Shown here piece after piece: positions 44,640-57,201 of a DNA stretch of 64,000 nt. The notes below the pieces were generated by a model that was not told where the DNA came from, ran no database searches, and worked only from the letters and a program-made list of their open reading frames with translations. Made by a program: the position numbers and the translations under genes. Position 1 is the stretch's first letter. Each line of letters begins with the position of its first letter. This DNA comes from Phyto melanocephala (lineage: Eukaryota > Arthropoda > Insecta > Diptera > Rhinophoridae): positions 176,669,235 through 176,733,234 of the forward strand of contig OW799233.1 in NCBI GenBank assembly GCA_941918925.1. Direction: 5' to 3'.

Positions 44640-45190
44640 CCCCGTTAAATTGGCTTATTGCGCATGAGTCGAGTGAATGTAGCATCGCTTGCTCATAGTG
44701 GATGGATTCATTCCAAATGAGAGCATAGATAGTGACTTTAGTATCCTTATTGATGGGGCATAGGAGAATCCCAAACCTTGAGCTTAAAGAGCTAAGGGAG
44801 ACTCTGATGGCGGTAGAGCACGTAAGTCGAGTGAAGGTGATCGACAGGCTTCTTTTCACGCTTATAGGGGATGGATTCATGTACATGTACTGATGGGGCA
44901 TATGAGAATCCTTGACCTCGTACTTAAAGATATTAGGGAGACTCAGATTACGGTAGACTAAGGATTACAGGTAGGCACACATTAAGTGCTTTTGGGGAAT
45001 CTCAATCTAACGAAGACGCTGGCGATTACAAAGGACAGTGTGTCGACAAGCACCAGTCGTTATTGTGAAACCATTTTCCAGCCTAGAGAAAACGCCAGTA
45101 AGGAAGCCTGACTCAGTGAAGGAGTTGATGCCGATAGGTAGCCATGAAAGGAGTCGAAAAGGGACTCGAAATAGTATTAGTCTGCTTCAT
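44640..45190 (+). repeat. Dispersed repeat family X, copy 2, with internal duplication
   Basis: It matches the minus strand of 7735-8225. Here a unit of about 150 bp is present twice: 44663-44810 and 44817-44960 share AGTCGAGTGAA, GGGGATGGATTCAT or similar, GATGGGGCATA, GAGAATCC, TACTTAAAGA and GGGAGACTC in order. No credible reading frame spans the repeat. Confidence 0.5.
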
Positions 45191-46975
45191 AAAATATTAT
45201 TTTTAATAGTACAATCTGTCAGCTTTACTTGCAGAAACAGCTAAAAGGACTTAGAAATTGTATTTCTAACAGTCGACATTTTATAACTAGAATTATTTAT
45301 TATTATTTTCGTTTTTTGTAATAACTGACTCATTCGTTTGTTTTCGCTATGTAATTCGAATAGTATAACTGACTTCATTTGAAATTTTTGCCTATAAATA
45401 TAAAAGGCAAAAGGCTTTAAGTGTTATTGGTAACCGTATCAAAAACATTACAGCGTTTTTTATTTTTTATCTGCAAACAACAAATATATTCCTACAAACA
45501 CACTTCATTTATATTTGCTACCAATATTTTCTCTTACGAGCATTTGTTGTTGTTCAACTATGTATTGCGATATAAATGTATGCATTTTTTTTCTTTAATT
45601 TTTATCACTTTATTATTTAATCAAGTTTTACGACATGAATTATTGCGTGTGGATAACAACTACCAAAAATAAAAATAATAAAAACACAGAGTTTGAAAAA
45701 AGTATTATAATAAAGACAATTAAAATGTTTTAAACAAACACTCGGATGTTTTAAAAGATATGAACGAATAAAGGTAAAATCAAATGTGTTAAAATAAAAA
45801 TATTTTTATTTTAAACTGCAAACAAGATGTCAAATAATTAAAAAAAACTTCTTATAAACCAATAGAAATAATGTGAAAATAGATTAATTAAGATTAGTTT
45901 TGATTGGTTCTGTCTTAATTAAAACACACATTAATAAGTTAAAAGTGGCTGTACTTTAGTTTACTAGCGTTCAGTGTGATAGCAGTTGCCAGATTGGAAA
46001 CATTTTAATGTATCGCAATTTGGGCCATGTACACTCTAGATCATTTATGTTGCATTCAATTATAATGTCTTTACAAAAAAGTTCACTTAAGCTTGCTTTA
46101 TGAAATCAGGCATATTTAAATAAGAAACCTAAAATATACAAAAAGGTTTCAGAATTTTAAAATGTGTCTTTAAACTTTTAAATTTTTACAACACTTGCTA
46201 GAAATTATGATATTTCTTTAAGGGAAAGTAATGCCTTTAGTTGTGGCTTTTAATATTTATTTGGCAATAAATATTAATTTTAAATATTAATGCAAAATAA
46301 CTTAACTTAAAAAGGTTATTATAACATCCCCAACTCCCCCAAGAAACTTTACGAAACCATTTTCATAATAAATTTGTATAAAATGTTTAGAAACCAGATG
46401 CTACGTATGAATATATGAATACGTATGTATGTATGTATGTATGCATGTACTTATAAGTGAATATTTTCCAAGTATTTCGACAAAGTCTTTTAATGCTTTA
46501 TTTTTTACTTTATCTGCTGTTTTCTTCTTTGCCTATAAATACTTAAGATGGTAATTAAAATGATTTTTGTTGGCTAAAAAGCCACAAAGGACTTTGTTAT
46601 ATTTTTTGCTTTGTAACCACAAACAACTTCAGTTTGTAATAGCTTAAAAATAATCATCATTTATTTTAAGTTAAAAAGATTAAAATCCTTTTGGTAGAAA
46701 AAAAACATAAACAACCCAAATAGAAATTGACCAGAAAGGTGAAGGTAAATGGGTTTAATAACAATCGCTTGTCTTAAGTGATTTTTCAAAATATTGTAAA
46801 ATATAAATAAAAAAAAGGGTTATAAGGATGAAGCAAACACTTAAGAAAGTTTCCTCGTTTTTTTTTCGTTTACATGTACAACGAGAAACAGTTTTGCTTA
46901 TATGTATAACGAAATTTGTTGCTAAAGTTTGGGTGTAATTTTTCGGTTGTAGTGACACTGTAGAATTGTAATGGT

Positions 46976-47445
46976 TATGCCCGGCGCGCGTTGCTACGCC
47001 TCTTAATGAATAAAAATGAATTCTGAATTTTAATTGAATATCAAGTGCAAAAAGTTAAAATTATAACTTTTTTTAAGGGCGTCGCACTTCCCACTTTTCT
47101 AATCACGAAACTGAAAATTTATGACAGCTCAATAAGTGTGCAAAGTTTCAGAAAAATCGGTCAGTTGAAAGTACCTTAAAATTATAACTTCTTTAATGGG
47201 CGTGGCCCTGCCCTCTTTTCTAATCACGAAATTAGATAGTCATGACAGGTCAATATGTATGCAACGTTTTAGAAAAATTTGGTCAAGTGCAAGTAGCACT
47301 TATTTTTTATGAGCGTATCCCCACCCATAAACACTCCCTGGAATGTGTAGAACAACTTTCCAAATTTTGAGTCTGATCGGCTTTACGGTTTCGGAGTCTA
47401 TAGCTAACACACACACACTCAGAGTTTCACTTTTCTATATATAGA
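46976..47445 (-). mobile_element. Helitron-like element, second copy
   Basis: On the minus strand it starts TCTATATATAGAAAAGTG after an A, as Helitron 5' ends start with TC, and ends with the GC-rich GGCGTAGCAACGCGCGCC and GGGCAT. The CTAG seen in the copy at 23680 has decayed here. Two GGGCGTGGC/CACGCCC modules of about 110 bp lie inside. A (GT)n tract is adjacent to the 5' end. It lies only 82 bp before the last C15 exon. Confidence 0.55.
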
Positions 47446-47527
47446 TTTTGTTCTTCTAACTAAATCATTTAAATATAAAATTAAAAATTACATTTTAATG
47501 TCAAATTTTACTTTCTTTTAATTGCAG

Positions 47528-47729
47528 ACGTCAAACAGCAGAAGAACGAGAAGCTGAACGTCAGGCGGCAAATCGTTTAATGTTGTCGCTACAAGCTGAG
47601 GCTATAAGTAAAGGTTTTGCTCCACCACCGTCTGCGCCCCTAACCTCACAAACAGTCAATGGAGCACCACTGGCAGCATTACATGGTTTACAGCCCTGGG
47701 CTGAGGCGTCACATGCAGCGGGATGTTAA
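47528..47729 (+). CDS. C15: C15/clawless, last coding exon
   Basis: The acceptor TTTTAATTGCAG ends at 47527. The first base completes Arg57; Arg58, Gln59 and Thr60 finish the homeodomain. Then follow [15 protein letters not shown], conserved immediately after the homeodomain in TLX proteins, an alanine/proline linker, and the C-terminal motif LHGLQPWAE, equivalent to LQPWEE in vertebrate TLX1. The stop is TAA at 47727-47729. The three visible exons together encode about 270 residues; Drosophila C15 is longer, so tens of N-terminal residues are missing from the window. Confidence 0.95.
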
Positions 47730-47751
47730 AATGCAAAAGTTTTCTTTTTGT

Positions 47752-47831
47752 AATAAACCTTAAATCACATGTGATAAGAACAAAAAAAAAATGTAAATAA
47801 AACATACAAACAAATATTAAAAACCAATAAA
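47752..47831 (+). terminator. C15: Candidate poly(A) signals of C15
   Basis: AATAAA occurs at 47752-47757, 47796-47801 and 47826-47831, within 105 bp of the stop codon. The sequence is so A-rich to about 48.3 kb that more matches occur by chance; which site is used cannot be told. Confidence 0.4.
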
Positions 47832-49130
47832 ACTAATGGCTAAAATTAAACAAAATAAAATATTTAAACATAGATTTTAATAAGAGTAGGTTTGCTAAAA
47901 AAAAAATAAAAAAAAAATAAAAAATCTCCTTTTATTTTAAGTCAATATTTATAAAAATATATATTAAACAAAAAGCAGCTATTGTATCTCTTAAAAATAA
48001 TTTGTAAATAGTAAACAATTTTTTAATTTAATTTTTTTTTTTAATAATGTATATTTAATATATTTTTTATTAATTAAACTAACTTAAGGCAACTGAGAAA
48101 AATACATGCAAACATATGAAATAAAAGCAATAGCAAACAAAAACTAAAATAAAACAGAATGATAATCAATAGCAATGCACTTAAAATGTAATATTTAATA
48201 GAGAAAAAAATAATAATAAATTATTAATAAAATATATACGATTAATCTTAAATGTTTTAAAAAATTAAGTCATTTATTTTTAACCATCAAGAAAAGTTAT
48301 TTAGATTCGAAATTATCTTTATAATTTGCTTGTAATTCAAGCCATGAAAGTGGTGAGAAGAAAAACAAAAAGACAATTGAAAAAAATGCTTAAAATTTTA
48401 AAAAGAAAAATATATAAAAAATTACTTTGAGAAAACAATTAACAAATTGGCAGTTTTATTTTACAGAATTCCCACGCTTTTTCCCAGACCAACGTTAACA
48501 ATTACGGATAAAAAATACACAACTACAACACGCAATAACTAAATATTATCTTTTAAAGTAGGCCCCACCTTAAACCATCAACACATTTTTAACAAATAAA
48601 TTTAAAAAAAAAATACAAGACATTTTCTCTTAAATAAATCTTTATTATAACCCATCTCTAACTGACCAACTACAACTATGAGCACAAGAGCAAACAGGAA
48701 ATTTTGACGGCTTAATTATATGTTTAACACTCACACAAATTGATTTCAAATCAACTCTTCCGCTTTCTGTGGCCCATGATAACGACATCTGCTTTATTAT
48801 TAGGTAATTTTACAAGAGTTTAACTAAACATTTTTGTTATATCAATACAAGTGTTTTTACAGCAGGTTTTTAGTCCTCTTGCTGTTTAACCCTTATGACA
48901 TTGTGAATATCATAAATCAGCCTAAAATATTAAAACAATTTTATTATCTTTATCATCATCAGTAAAACTGTTATTTTGCATTTGTGCTGATGTTTATACA
49001 CAAAATAAAAAAGGACCTTTCCTTTCCCAAAGTAACACGACCAGCTTAGAATCATTTTTGAATAAACGTTGTTTTTGTAAACCTTGTAATCAAACTATTT
49101 CATTATAACGAACATACTATGTTCCTAATT
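47832..49130 (+). other. C15 3' UTR or flank, A-rich, no gene seen
   Basis: Very AT-rich sequence with many AATAAA matches. No reading frame of interest or repeat was recognised. Confidence 0.5.
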
Positions 49131-49137
49131 AGGAGAA

Positions 49138-49480
49138 TTGAAAGAGATTCTGAAACTGAATAGGCCAACAAGATTAACTAGTGTAAAAACAGGTCGCACA
49201 GAGCTGATAACTCACCTTGATCGAACGGACTGTCATTCCATACTTGTAGAGCTTGCAAAGAAGAGGATGAAATTGAATACTACTTTTCTCAGTGTATTGT
49301 GTTTGGGAACTTTAACGTGGGCACTATATGTCGATTTTTCAATACCTAAGGAATTCAAATTAAAAATCCCTAAATCATTGCTGGGACTGGGTTCTTTAAC
49401 TATTTGAAAATGAACTAAATTTGGGATTGTGAAATTCCATTCCTTTAGCGCATACAACATCTCAATTGGGCATACGTGTA
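49138..49480 (+). pseudogene. LINE C-terminal fragment (Jockey/I type), copy 1
   Basis: The frame begins with LKLNRPTRLTSVKTGRTELI and continues THLDRTDCHS; after a frameshift the neighbouring frame reads CRACKEEDEIEYYF. It parallels 55646-56000 (RLSKPTLRTLTSVITGHREL). This is the region after RNase H at the end of ORF2. Only the tail is present, with shifts. Confidence 0.55.
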
Positions 49481-49675
49481 TACCTGTCATAGGTTTGAGA
49501 TTTTTGTCAGTGCCTCTCTTTTTAAATCTATCCTAATGGTTTTAATAAAAGTAATGTATATCAAATAATTTTGAGGCCAAAGAGGAAACTCATGACCTAC
49601 TTAGCACCCATACAAATAATCCACAACATAACATTAACGCTCTCAACTCACTTGTTGAAATAAAATTGAACAAAA

Positions 49676-50563
49676 ACAAGTAAAAGTGCTATATTCGTCC
49701 GCGCAGAATTTTATAACACCCTTCACCATCATTTACATAGGTGTAATGACCACATCGTAGCTTAGGTTAGATTTCATATTAAACGCCGTTTTTTTATTAT
49801 TTCCGACGCCATATTTAACTTAGATTTTTTACGTAGTTAACTGTCATCTACTAGAACTTTCATCTGATAATGATAGGCTTAAGAAAAAAACTACCGTAAG
49901 TTTTCTTAGATGTCGTCCTAGATTTTACACTTTTTAATAGTTTACTGTATTCTACTGATCAAGAAGCCCTTTCATTTGATATCAATATTGAGGGGGTACA
50001 AGGAGTTACATTTTGAAATACCAGATGAGGCCCATATATAAATTTATTGTCCGACATTTTGTGGTGGCGGCCAATGGATTTTAAGTTTTTCATATGTATT
50101 TTAATGCGTTAGTCAAGCCCTTTAATTTAGTTTCCGTATTGACTACCTCGATTATCTAGAAGCTGAAAAAAAACGATTTTCTTTTGTAAGTTTTGCAAAT
50201 ATATTTCTTTTTTAAATTTTTACCTATAACTTCAACGATAAGTGAGCAATTGGTCCATAATTTCTGACGAAGAACATATCATGCAAATAGTAAAAATATG
50301 GGAAAAAATAGAGGCAGTCGTGTTTATTTGTTTATATCTCAGAAAGTTATGGGGCGATTGTGCTGGACTTCAATAGCGATTCATTATCAGATATATCCAA
50401 AAAAAACAAAACCACATACGGATCTGAGTAACATGTAAAAGTTGATTTCAACCAACCCACTTCTAGACAGGCATGATACAATCGACTCCCCTTGTCATAA
50501 GCTTTCAGAAAATATATAATTAATGAAGTCGGAAATGATACTCTTGGCACCACAGGTGAAAAT
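49676..50563 (-). mobile_element. Old Helentron-like element
   Basis: It begins ACAAGTAAAAGTGCTATATT with a decayed hairpin and ends GGCACCACAGGTGAA. Internal units with TATTCTACTGATCAAGAAGC and CCCATATATAAATTTATTG match 23923-25134. The (GTCY)n block is reduced. Confidence 0.55.
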
Positions 50564-50683
50564 CACAGGTGGACGATAAAAATGCTACCAGTAAATTTTT
50601 AAAATTAAAACGATTTATTTGGTTTTCAACACAAACTTATGCGTGTAGGAACAGATGTTAACTTCACTGGTGTTTTGTTTTTA

Positions 50684-51260
50684 TTTTTAACTTTCTGAGA
50701 TATAAGCAAATAAACACGACTGCCTCTAGTTTTTTCATATTTTTGCCATAAAAATCAATATTTCTCAGCGCTAGGTTAATTTGTAGAGACGTTTGTTACC
50801 ATTTATAGGTATAAAAGGCTTTTAGGGATATTCTTAAAAAACCTTGAATCACTAACTGACAAAGTTATAGGCAAAAATAATATTGAAGCGCTTAATACTT
50901 CTTCATATTCAAGTGTTATTTAATGGTCGAGATCTTTTATTTCATACCAATAATGAAGGAGATACTTTTTTTATACTAGATTTGACCCATATGTAAATTT
51001 ATTGTACGCTGTTTGGTAGCGGCAGCCATCATGGATTTTAAATTTTTGTAATATATATTTTTATATATGAATTTCTTCTATATTCTGCTGGTTAAGCGCT
51101 TTCATTTGATACCCATTTTAACCCTCTTGGATGTCTAGAAGCTGGAAAAAAATGTTTGCCCTTGTAAATTTCACATTATATATTAATGCTTATATCTCAG
51201 TTAGTTTCAAACTGATTTGTTAGCTTGAAGTCAACGTCTTATAATTCGTTGTCACTATTT
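50684..51260 (+). mobile_element. Old Helentron-like fragment, inverted to its neighbour
   Basis: ACTTTCTGAGATATAAGCAA and GACTGCCTCTAGTTTTTTCA are the reverse complement of 50285-50350. Further on, units with TATTCTGCTGGTTAAGCGCT and TTGATACCC are in the opposite relation. The two neighbours thus form a degenerate inverted pair. Confidence 0.4.
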
Positions 51261-51485
51261 AGGAGCTTAAAAAAATATAACAAATAGTTAAAAAAATTAT
51301 TAATTTTTCAAAATAATTTTTGCCTATACCTTTGTCGATTAGTGACCGAAAATGTCCACAATAAAAATAGTAACAAACGTGCTTATAAATTATCCCAGGT
51401 CTTAAAAAAATTTTATTTTCAAGCTTAAATATGGAAGAAATCAGAGGCAAAGTTGTATTTTTAATTTCAAAAATCATTTACAATT

Positions 51486-51721
51486 ACACTCAGAAAAAAG
51501 AAAACCATTGTCAATCAAATGGTTCAGTTCCTGCAATTGAACTTTTCAGTTGTGATTATAAAATTTATATTGCAAGAATCATAATTTATTAGTGCTGACT
51601 ACACATCGATATTCCGAAACGAAATTCTGTAGATATAACCGTAAAATTTTATTATCACAACCAAACTATGCGATTGGCAACAATTGTGGTACTCACAACC
51701 GATACTGTTTTCTCTGTGTAG
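51486..51721. mobile_element. MITE with ACACTCAGAAAAAA ends
   Basis: ACACTCAGAAAAAAGAAAACC at 51486 and GTTTTCTCTGTGTAG ending at 51721 are imperfect inverted repeats. AACCATTG-type and GGTTGTGAG-type motifs pair less well inside. No coding content. The stretch 51722-53280 after it holds no recognised gene or repeat except short TATG microsatellites. Confidence 0.45.
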
Positions 51722-53289
51722 ACAACGGCTGAATGGGCCTCCGCAGGATATACTCGTACGGATTACAGCCTTATCTATTAAAATAAATACATAATGAATA
51801 CCAAAAAACTGTGAACAAGATTTTTATAGTCCACTCAAAAAATGTCAAATGCCGTAATGGCAGCATAAACAAATTCTGCAAACATTAAAATAAAAATATG
51901 ATTTAAAAAAATAATTTTTATTATTGCTAAAGGATTACAAAATAGCCCATTTCTTTCTGCTAACAAATCTACCACCACCATATTGTTTTAAACTTGTAGA
52001 AGAAAAAATAATAGAAGCCACATCATTCTTCATCAATACGTTTGATTGATTATTGACCAAACTTGTGGAAAGTTTCATGTAAAACTAATCTGTTTATGTA
52101 CAAACATGTCCTTTTAATGTAATCTGAAAGACGATATCAAAAAGCACAAACACACGTCCTTATACAAGAAATCTTCCTGTAGGCGGGGAACAAGAGATAA
52201 TTTTTAATTCCACAAAAAAGCACAACCAAAAGAAATGTAACCAATCAAGAACAAATTAACTTTTCTGTGCATGTTAAAATGAAGACATGTGTTAAAAGCA
52301 AGAGCAAACTTTTTCCACTGTTATTCGTTTGTTACGAGTACAATTTTACTTAAATTAAAAGTGAATATTTTTTTTTACCAAAATCCACAAACAAAGTACA
52401 AGAACAAGAAATGGTCAAGAGAGCAACAGGAGAACGAGCAGGAGTACCCACAATTCGTACATATAAACATACGTATGTATGTTTGTATGTATGTACGTAT
52501 GTACATTGCAAATAAATAAATATCAAAGATGTATCAAATGAGATTTTTGGTGTGTTCAAATTGTTTTTTGATGGACATACAATAGGTATGCATGTCGATA
52601 TGAATTGGACTTTGGTCAAATGATGGATGAACGGAGAGAAAGACAGATAAGGTAGATTTCTTGCATGTGAACGAAAAGGATTTAAATTGATGAATTATTT
52701 TTTTTTTTGTTCATACTTGACTTTTTTTTTTCTTTCATTTTGCCAAAAACATTTTCCTTAATACCTGTCAATTTCGTTTAAGATTTCTTTGTCCAGCAAA
52801 CTATTTTAGTTTGATAAAACATTTTATTGTAATTTTAATTAAAATTTTATGCTCAATGAATTTTATATAAAATAATTGGTTAAAAAAACCCATGTTACTC
52901 ATGTTGACTACTAATTTTACACAAAACATTTCAATACTAAAGCAATTGCAAATGTATGTGTGTATGTATTTTTAGTATGTCCACACATTTAATTTGTCAA
53001 AAAAAAAAAAATATAAAAATAATAAGTCACAAAGAATCTACATGCTAGAGAATACAAAGAATCGTGAAAAAAACTTTTAATCACTGAACCATGTGTCATT
53101 AAAAGGGAATGAGGATGATTTTCTCAATGACAGCTGAAAAAATATTCTAATAAACAAGGCTAACAGTACTACAAAAAGGCATACACACGACTACATAAAC
53201 AATATTGTCCACCATTTTGTTTTACAAATCAAAGTGAAATAAATTCTAAATAAAATATTCCACGAATTTAACAGCATATGGGCATTCCC

Positions 53290-53785
53290 ATGTCATCGTA
53301 CGTGACATTTGTACTCCTATAAAGAGGAGTAATTTTTGCAAGAGTAAGAGTAACTAAAACAAAATTAGATCCATTCAAAGGGTATTTTATTTAAAAATAA
53401 TTAATTATATTTGAATCATTGTTGTCTAAAATATCCAGAAAAATAAGAATATATCGTACGTGAGGTATATATGGATATATGAAAAAATTTGGGAATCTTA
53501 GGAGTCACTTTTTCGTTTTATTAATTTCTTACACTAAACCAAATATTTTTCATTTAAAATCCATCATACTTAATTGAAAACAGTCTTTAAATAATTTTAT
53601 AATAAATGCATTTTAATATCGTTCGTGACATATCGTACGTGATAGATTTTTCTCTAATTGTATTCTTAGGTAATAAAATTTATATTATGTTAAGAACAAA
53701 ATTTAAATTCTAAATTAGGTGCTCTTGCTACTGTTCAACAACGAAAGACAAAAAATGTTTTTGGACTACGTACGTGACATTAAAA
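53290..53785 (+). repeat. Cluster of five CGTACGTGAC motifs
   Basis: CGTACGTGACAT (53297), CGTACGTGAGG (53455), CGTTCGTGACAT (about 53619), CGTACGTGATAG (about 53634) and CGTACGTGACAT (about 53769). All read in the same direction and four are preceded by TATCG, ATCG or ACTA. The first is also palindromic (ATGTCA..CGTACG..TGACAT). No reading frame or inverted termini accompany them. Confidence 0.6.
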
Positions 53786-55489
53786 TAACATCCAAGGGTA
53801 ATAAAAAATACGGCTAACTGGACTCTATATTTTCTTTTTTCTTATGGATCTTGTTAATTGCTGTTGTTACCTTAATTTTAAAGCATATTTACAATTACAA
53901 TTTATTTTTACAATTTAGTCGCTAACAAAAAAATTGTTGATTGCAATTCTTTAAAATAAGTCAAAGAGATAATCAGATTAAACTCTTATTATTGCTCCTA
54001 AAATAATTTAATAAGCTCTTAATACCTGCGCATAGTGCAATTTTAGTGTTTTCTTATCAATAAACTTGTTTATTTTTACAGTCGTGGTTGACATATTCAT
54101 ATGACACACTGATAGAGAATTCTTTTAAAAGTGGATGCCAGATCGACAGAAATATTATTTATTTTTAACAACCAAATATTGTTTTAGAGAATCATGATCA
54201 CGTCGTAAAAATGGTATATCTTTGCGTGTAATTTGTCATATATCATATGTTCTGAAATTACCCTGCGTTAATATTAAAGTGAATTTTGACATTAGGCCTT
54301 GTCAGAAATAACCCGATCAATACGGATTTTGAAGAATATCTAAAAGTACTCATCTACAAAATAAGTGCAATCTATTGAAGTTTGACTAAGAAATACCGAC
54401 CTTAAAAATAATTTACCTAAAACAGAGATTAACAGTGAATTGAGAAAATATTTTAATTTATCGTCAGTTTATTAAAATGTGAAAAAAAAGAAAAATGTCG
54501 ACCAGTACTGATATGTTACCAATCCACTATACGAATATTTCGATATTTTTTATTATTTAAATCAAAATTTTGAGTTTCTAAAGATTATATAATCAATGAG
54601 ACTCAATCCATCACTTAATGTATGAACTTTTTATCACAACCAAAGTTTTACTACAATTATAATTTGTTCTTTTATTCTTTTTTTTTTTTTGTCGCCGTTT
54701 TAGCTTTTACATTTATTTACTAATGACTATCCAGTGTCATATGCTCTAAAAGCAAATTAAAAAATAATAAAAATGAAACAAAATATGGCAGTGGCAGTCA
54801 ACCAACGGCAACGAAAATAAAAATCATAATGTCTGCCACTTAAATTTAATTGTTATTATTGTATTTAATGCCGTGGTTACTTTTCAGTTTATTTGTTAAG
54901 TAAATAAATGTCAGTCTCATTTTTAAACCAAAATAACAATTATTCATATTACATACATACATACATAGTTATGTATACATATTTATGTATGAATGTATGT
55001 GAGTAGTAATAACAAAGTAAACACACATTAATAAATGTCATATACAAACTCATTAGGCTGTCAACATAAGGAAAATTTCAATTTTTTATAAACAAATTAT
55101 ATTTAATGTTCTGCTTATGCATGTGTGTGTATGTACATTTGTAGTAATGCTGCAAACACAATTGCGACGAACGACGAATTTTTAAACGTAAATATTCGTC
55201 CCAAAAAAACACATTTGTGTATATTAGATCCATCCCGCAGGCGTAAGATATCTCAAGCAGATCGTTTAGTGTAATCCCAGATATCTCAGAGGTTGCCTTG
55301 AAGTCTCTGTTCTTCGGCTGCTAGGCCAGGACATTCGTAGCGAAGCTAAAAAGCCGATCCTTTCTTCTCCATTTCTAGCCAGCTGTGACAATGGTTGCTT
55401 GAGGGTAATACGAGTCGGCTTGCATGTTTCCCTAACATCCAGTGGCCCGTGTGTTATTGGAGGTTTTACAATTTTTGTTTTTTTAATAT

Positions 55490-56115
55490 GATTGCGAACA
55501 TCTGGAGATAATATGGATACCAAGCCATCACGGGCTGATCGGAAACAAGAAAGCCGACAAATTATCCAAAATGGGAGCTCTTTCGAGTACTATAACTTTG
55601 TAAAATGCTAAACCCTTTAAACGATTCAAAGACGAACTTAAAGGTTTGGCGTTGGAGGAGTATGTCGGAAAATGGCAAAGCACTGATGTCGGTAAAGTGC
55701 CAAACATGCTATGGGGTGACCCAAATCTTGAGAAATCAAGGGAGACTCTGAGACTGAGTAAACCAACACTTAGGACACTAACCAGTGTAATAACAGGTCA
55801 TAGGGAGCTGAGAACCCAACAACATGTAGAGCATACGAGGAAGAGGATGAGACTTTGGTACATTATCTCTGTCATTGTCCTACGTTTGGGCATATTAGAC
55901 GCAAAAATTTCACAATGGATACTATGCCGAACTTGGAATACCTGGGGAACTCGAACTGGAGATTCATAAGGAATTACATCGAAGGGACTGGGTTCTTGAA
56001 CTAGTCCGATATTTATGGGAAATTATGATAATGGTTTTTGTTTGGGAAATCCTGTTTACCTGTCGTTGGTTTGGGCTTTAAGTGCTGCTGCCTTTTCAAC
56101 CTAACCTAACCTTTT
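55490..56115 (+). pseudogene. LINE RNase H and C-terminus (Jockey/I type), copy 2
   Basis: HHGLIGNKKADKLSKMGA (about 55527-55580) is the last motif of a retrotransposon RNase H domain. A frame from 55646 carries WGDPNLEKSRETLRLSKPTL and LTSVITGHREL; after a shift the next frame reads CRAYEEEDE, HYLCHCPTF and EGTGFLN, a Cys/His-rich tail. The 3' end has AACCTAACCTAACC (56099-56112). This is ORF2's end with at least two frameshifts; reverse transcriptase is absent. The upstream 55230-55490 is possibly part of the same element but not readable. Confidence 0.65.
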
Positions 56116-56539
56116 TAATATGATCATACTATTAGATGTTATATGAACATACGATTTTGATTATTTACTGTACATACCCACCACCTGTATAAGTGTAGGC
56201 AAAAAAGCCATATTCCACAGCAGCAATGTTTTCGATTTAACGCACCGGACGGAATGCTTTGTCCAATAACGATCTATTTTCATGAACTCGCTTGACAACT
56301 TGATGCACAAACTGAACTGAAGACCGATCTTTTCTTAAAAATATTTCACGTAAATTTCTTACAGTTTCCGATAAAGACTCTACTTTGTAAGTAAGTTTTT
56401 AATATTTCCCAATTTTAGTAGAGCGTATAACATCCCATTTTGCAAATTTCAAACTTAAACCTGAAAATAAACATGAATGTTATTCTACCTTTCAAAGTCA
56501 AAGTAGTCGGTAGTTGAAATTTTAAATGGTCCACCCTTT

Positions 56540-57082
56540 AGGTAAAAATTTAGGTAAAAAAAATTTAAAAAAAATTTAAAAAAAAACAATAGAAAAAATT
56601 TAAAAAAAATTTAAAATAATATATAAAAAAATTAAACAAAAAAAATAATAAAAATATAAATAATATATAAAATAAAAAAAAATGCTTTTGGCTTAGCTGG
56701 GATTCGACGCCACGTTACTTCCAACCAGTATACCACGTTTGAATGTATGTATGTGTTGTATGTTGTTGTTGTGGAAAAAAACAAGGTGGACGTGGTTTTT
56801 TGCTCATATCTAAGAAAGTTATAGGGCGATTGTGCTGAATTTCAATAGCGATTCATTCTTCGAAATTTCCAAAAGATTGGTACCATACACAGATCTAAGG
56901 AACATATAGTTGCTTCTAAAAGTTGATTTCAACCGTCACACGGACAGACAATTCGAGTCCTCTATTCATAAGCTTTCAGAAAATATATACTTTATGGGGT
57001 CGGAAATGAAAATTGCAGAAATTACAAACAGAATGATAAAGCTATGTATATATACCCTTGTGCACCATTGGTGAAGGGTATA
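56540..57082 (-). mobile_element. Helentron-like element, 3' truncated
   Basis: The 5' end is intact at 57082 (GTGAAGGGTATA), with the core CTTTATGGGGTCGGAAATG and a short remnant of the (GTCY)n block. The A-rich middle is kept to about 56540, but the hairpin and ACAAGT end are lacking. A fragment ACATACCCACCACCTGTATA at 56172-56191 recalls the 5' end of the second family. Confidence 0.6.
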
Positions 57083-57201
57083 ATGATAAGCAGGAAGAGG
57101 TGATTGTGAAACACACGCATTATTTAAAAAGAAAACATATGTGAAAGTAAAAAAAAACAATACATTAACATTAATACATATAAAACGTTTTAAATTAAAA
57201 A

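Larger units (their letters stand above)
26420..47527 (+). other. C15: C15 intron 2 (21,108 bp, phase 2)
   Basis: Bounded by GTGAGT at 26420 and TTTTAATTGCAG ending at 47527. It splits Arg57 of the homeodomain (AG then A). Recognised contents are transposon remnants listed separately. Stretches in which I see no gene or clear repeat are 26420-27790, 29680-30320, 32680-33640, 33910-34980, 36310-39120, 39740-41030, 41740-43280 and 45200-46970. Confidence 0.85.

Noticed and set aside
44623..44901. 92-codon minus-strand frame
   Set aside because: It lies in repeat family X and is not preserved in the other copy at 7735-8225.
5067..47527. Near-equal intron lengths (21,124 and 21,108 bp) as evidence of duplication
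   Set aside because: The contents of the introns differ in kind and order of transposons; the equality appears accidental.
55266..55523. 85-codon minus-strand frame as a gene
   Set aside because: It overlaps the decayed end of a + strand LINE RNase H region and resembles nothing on its own.
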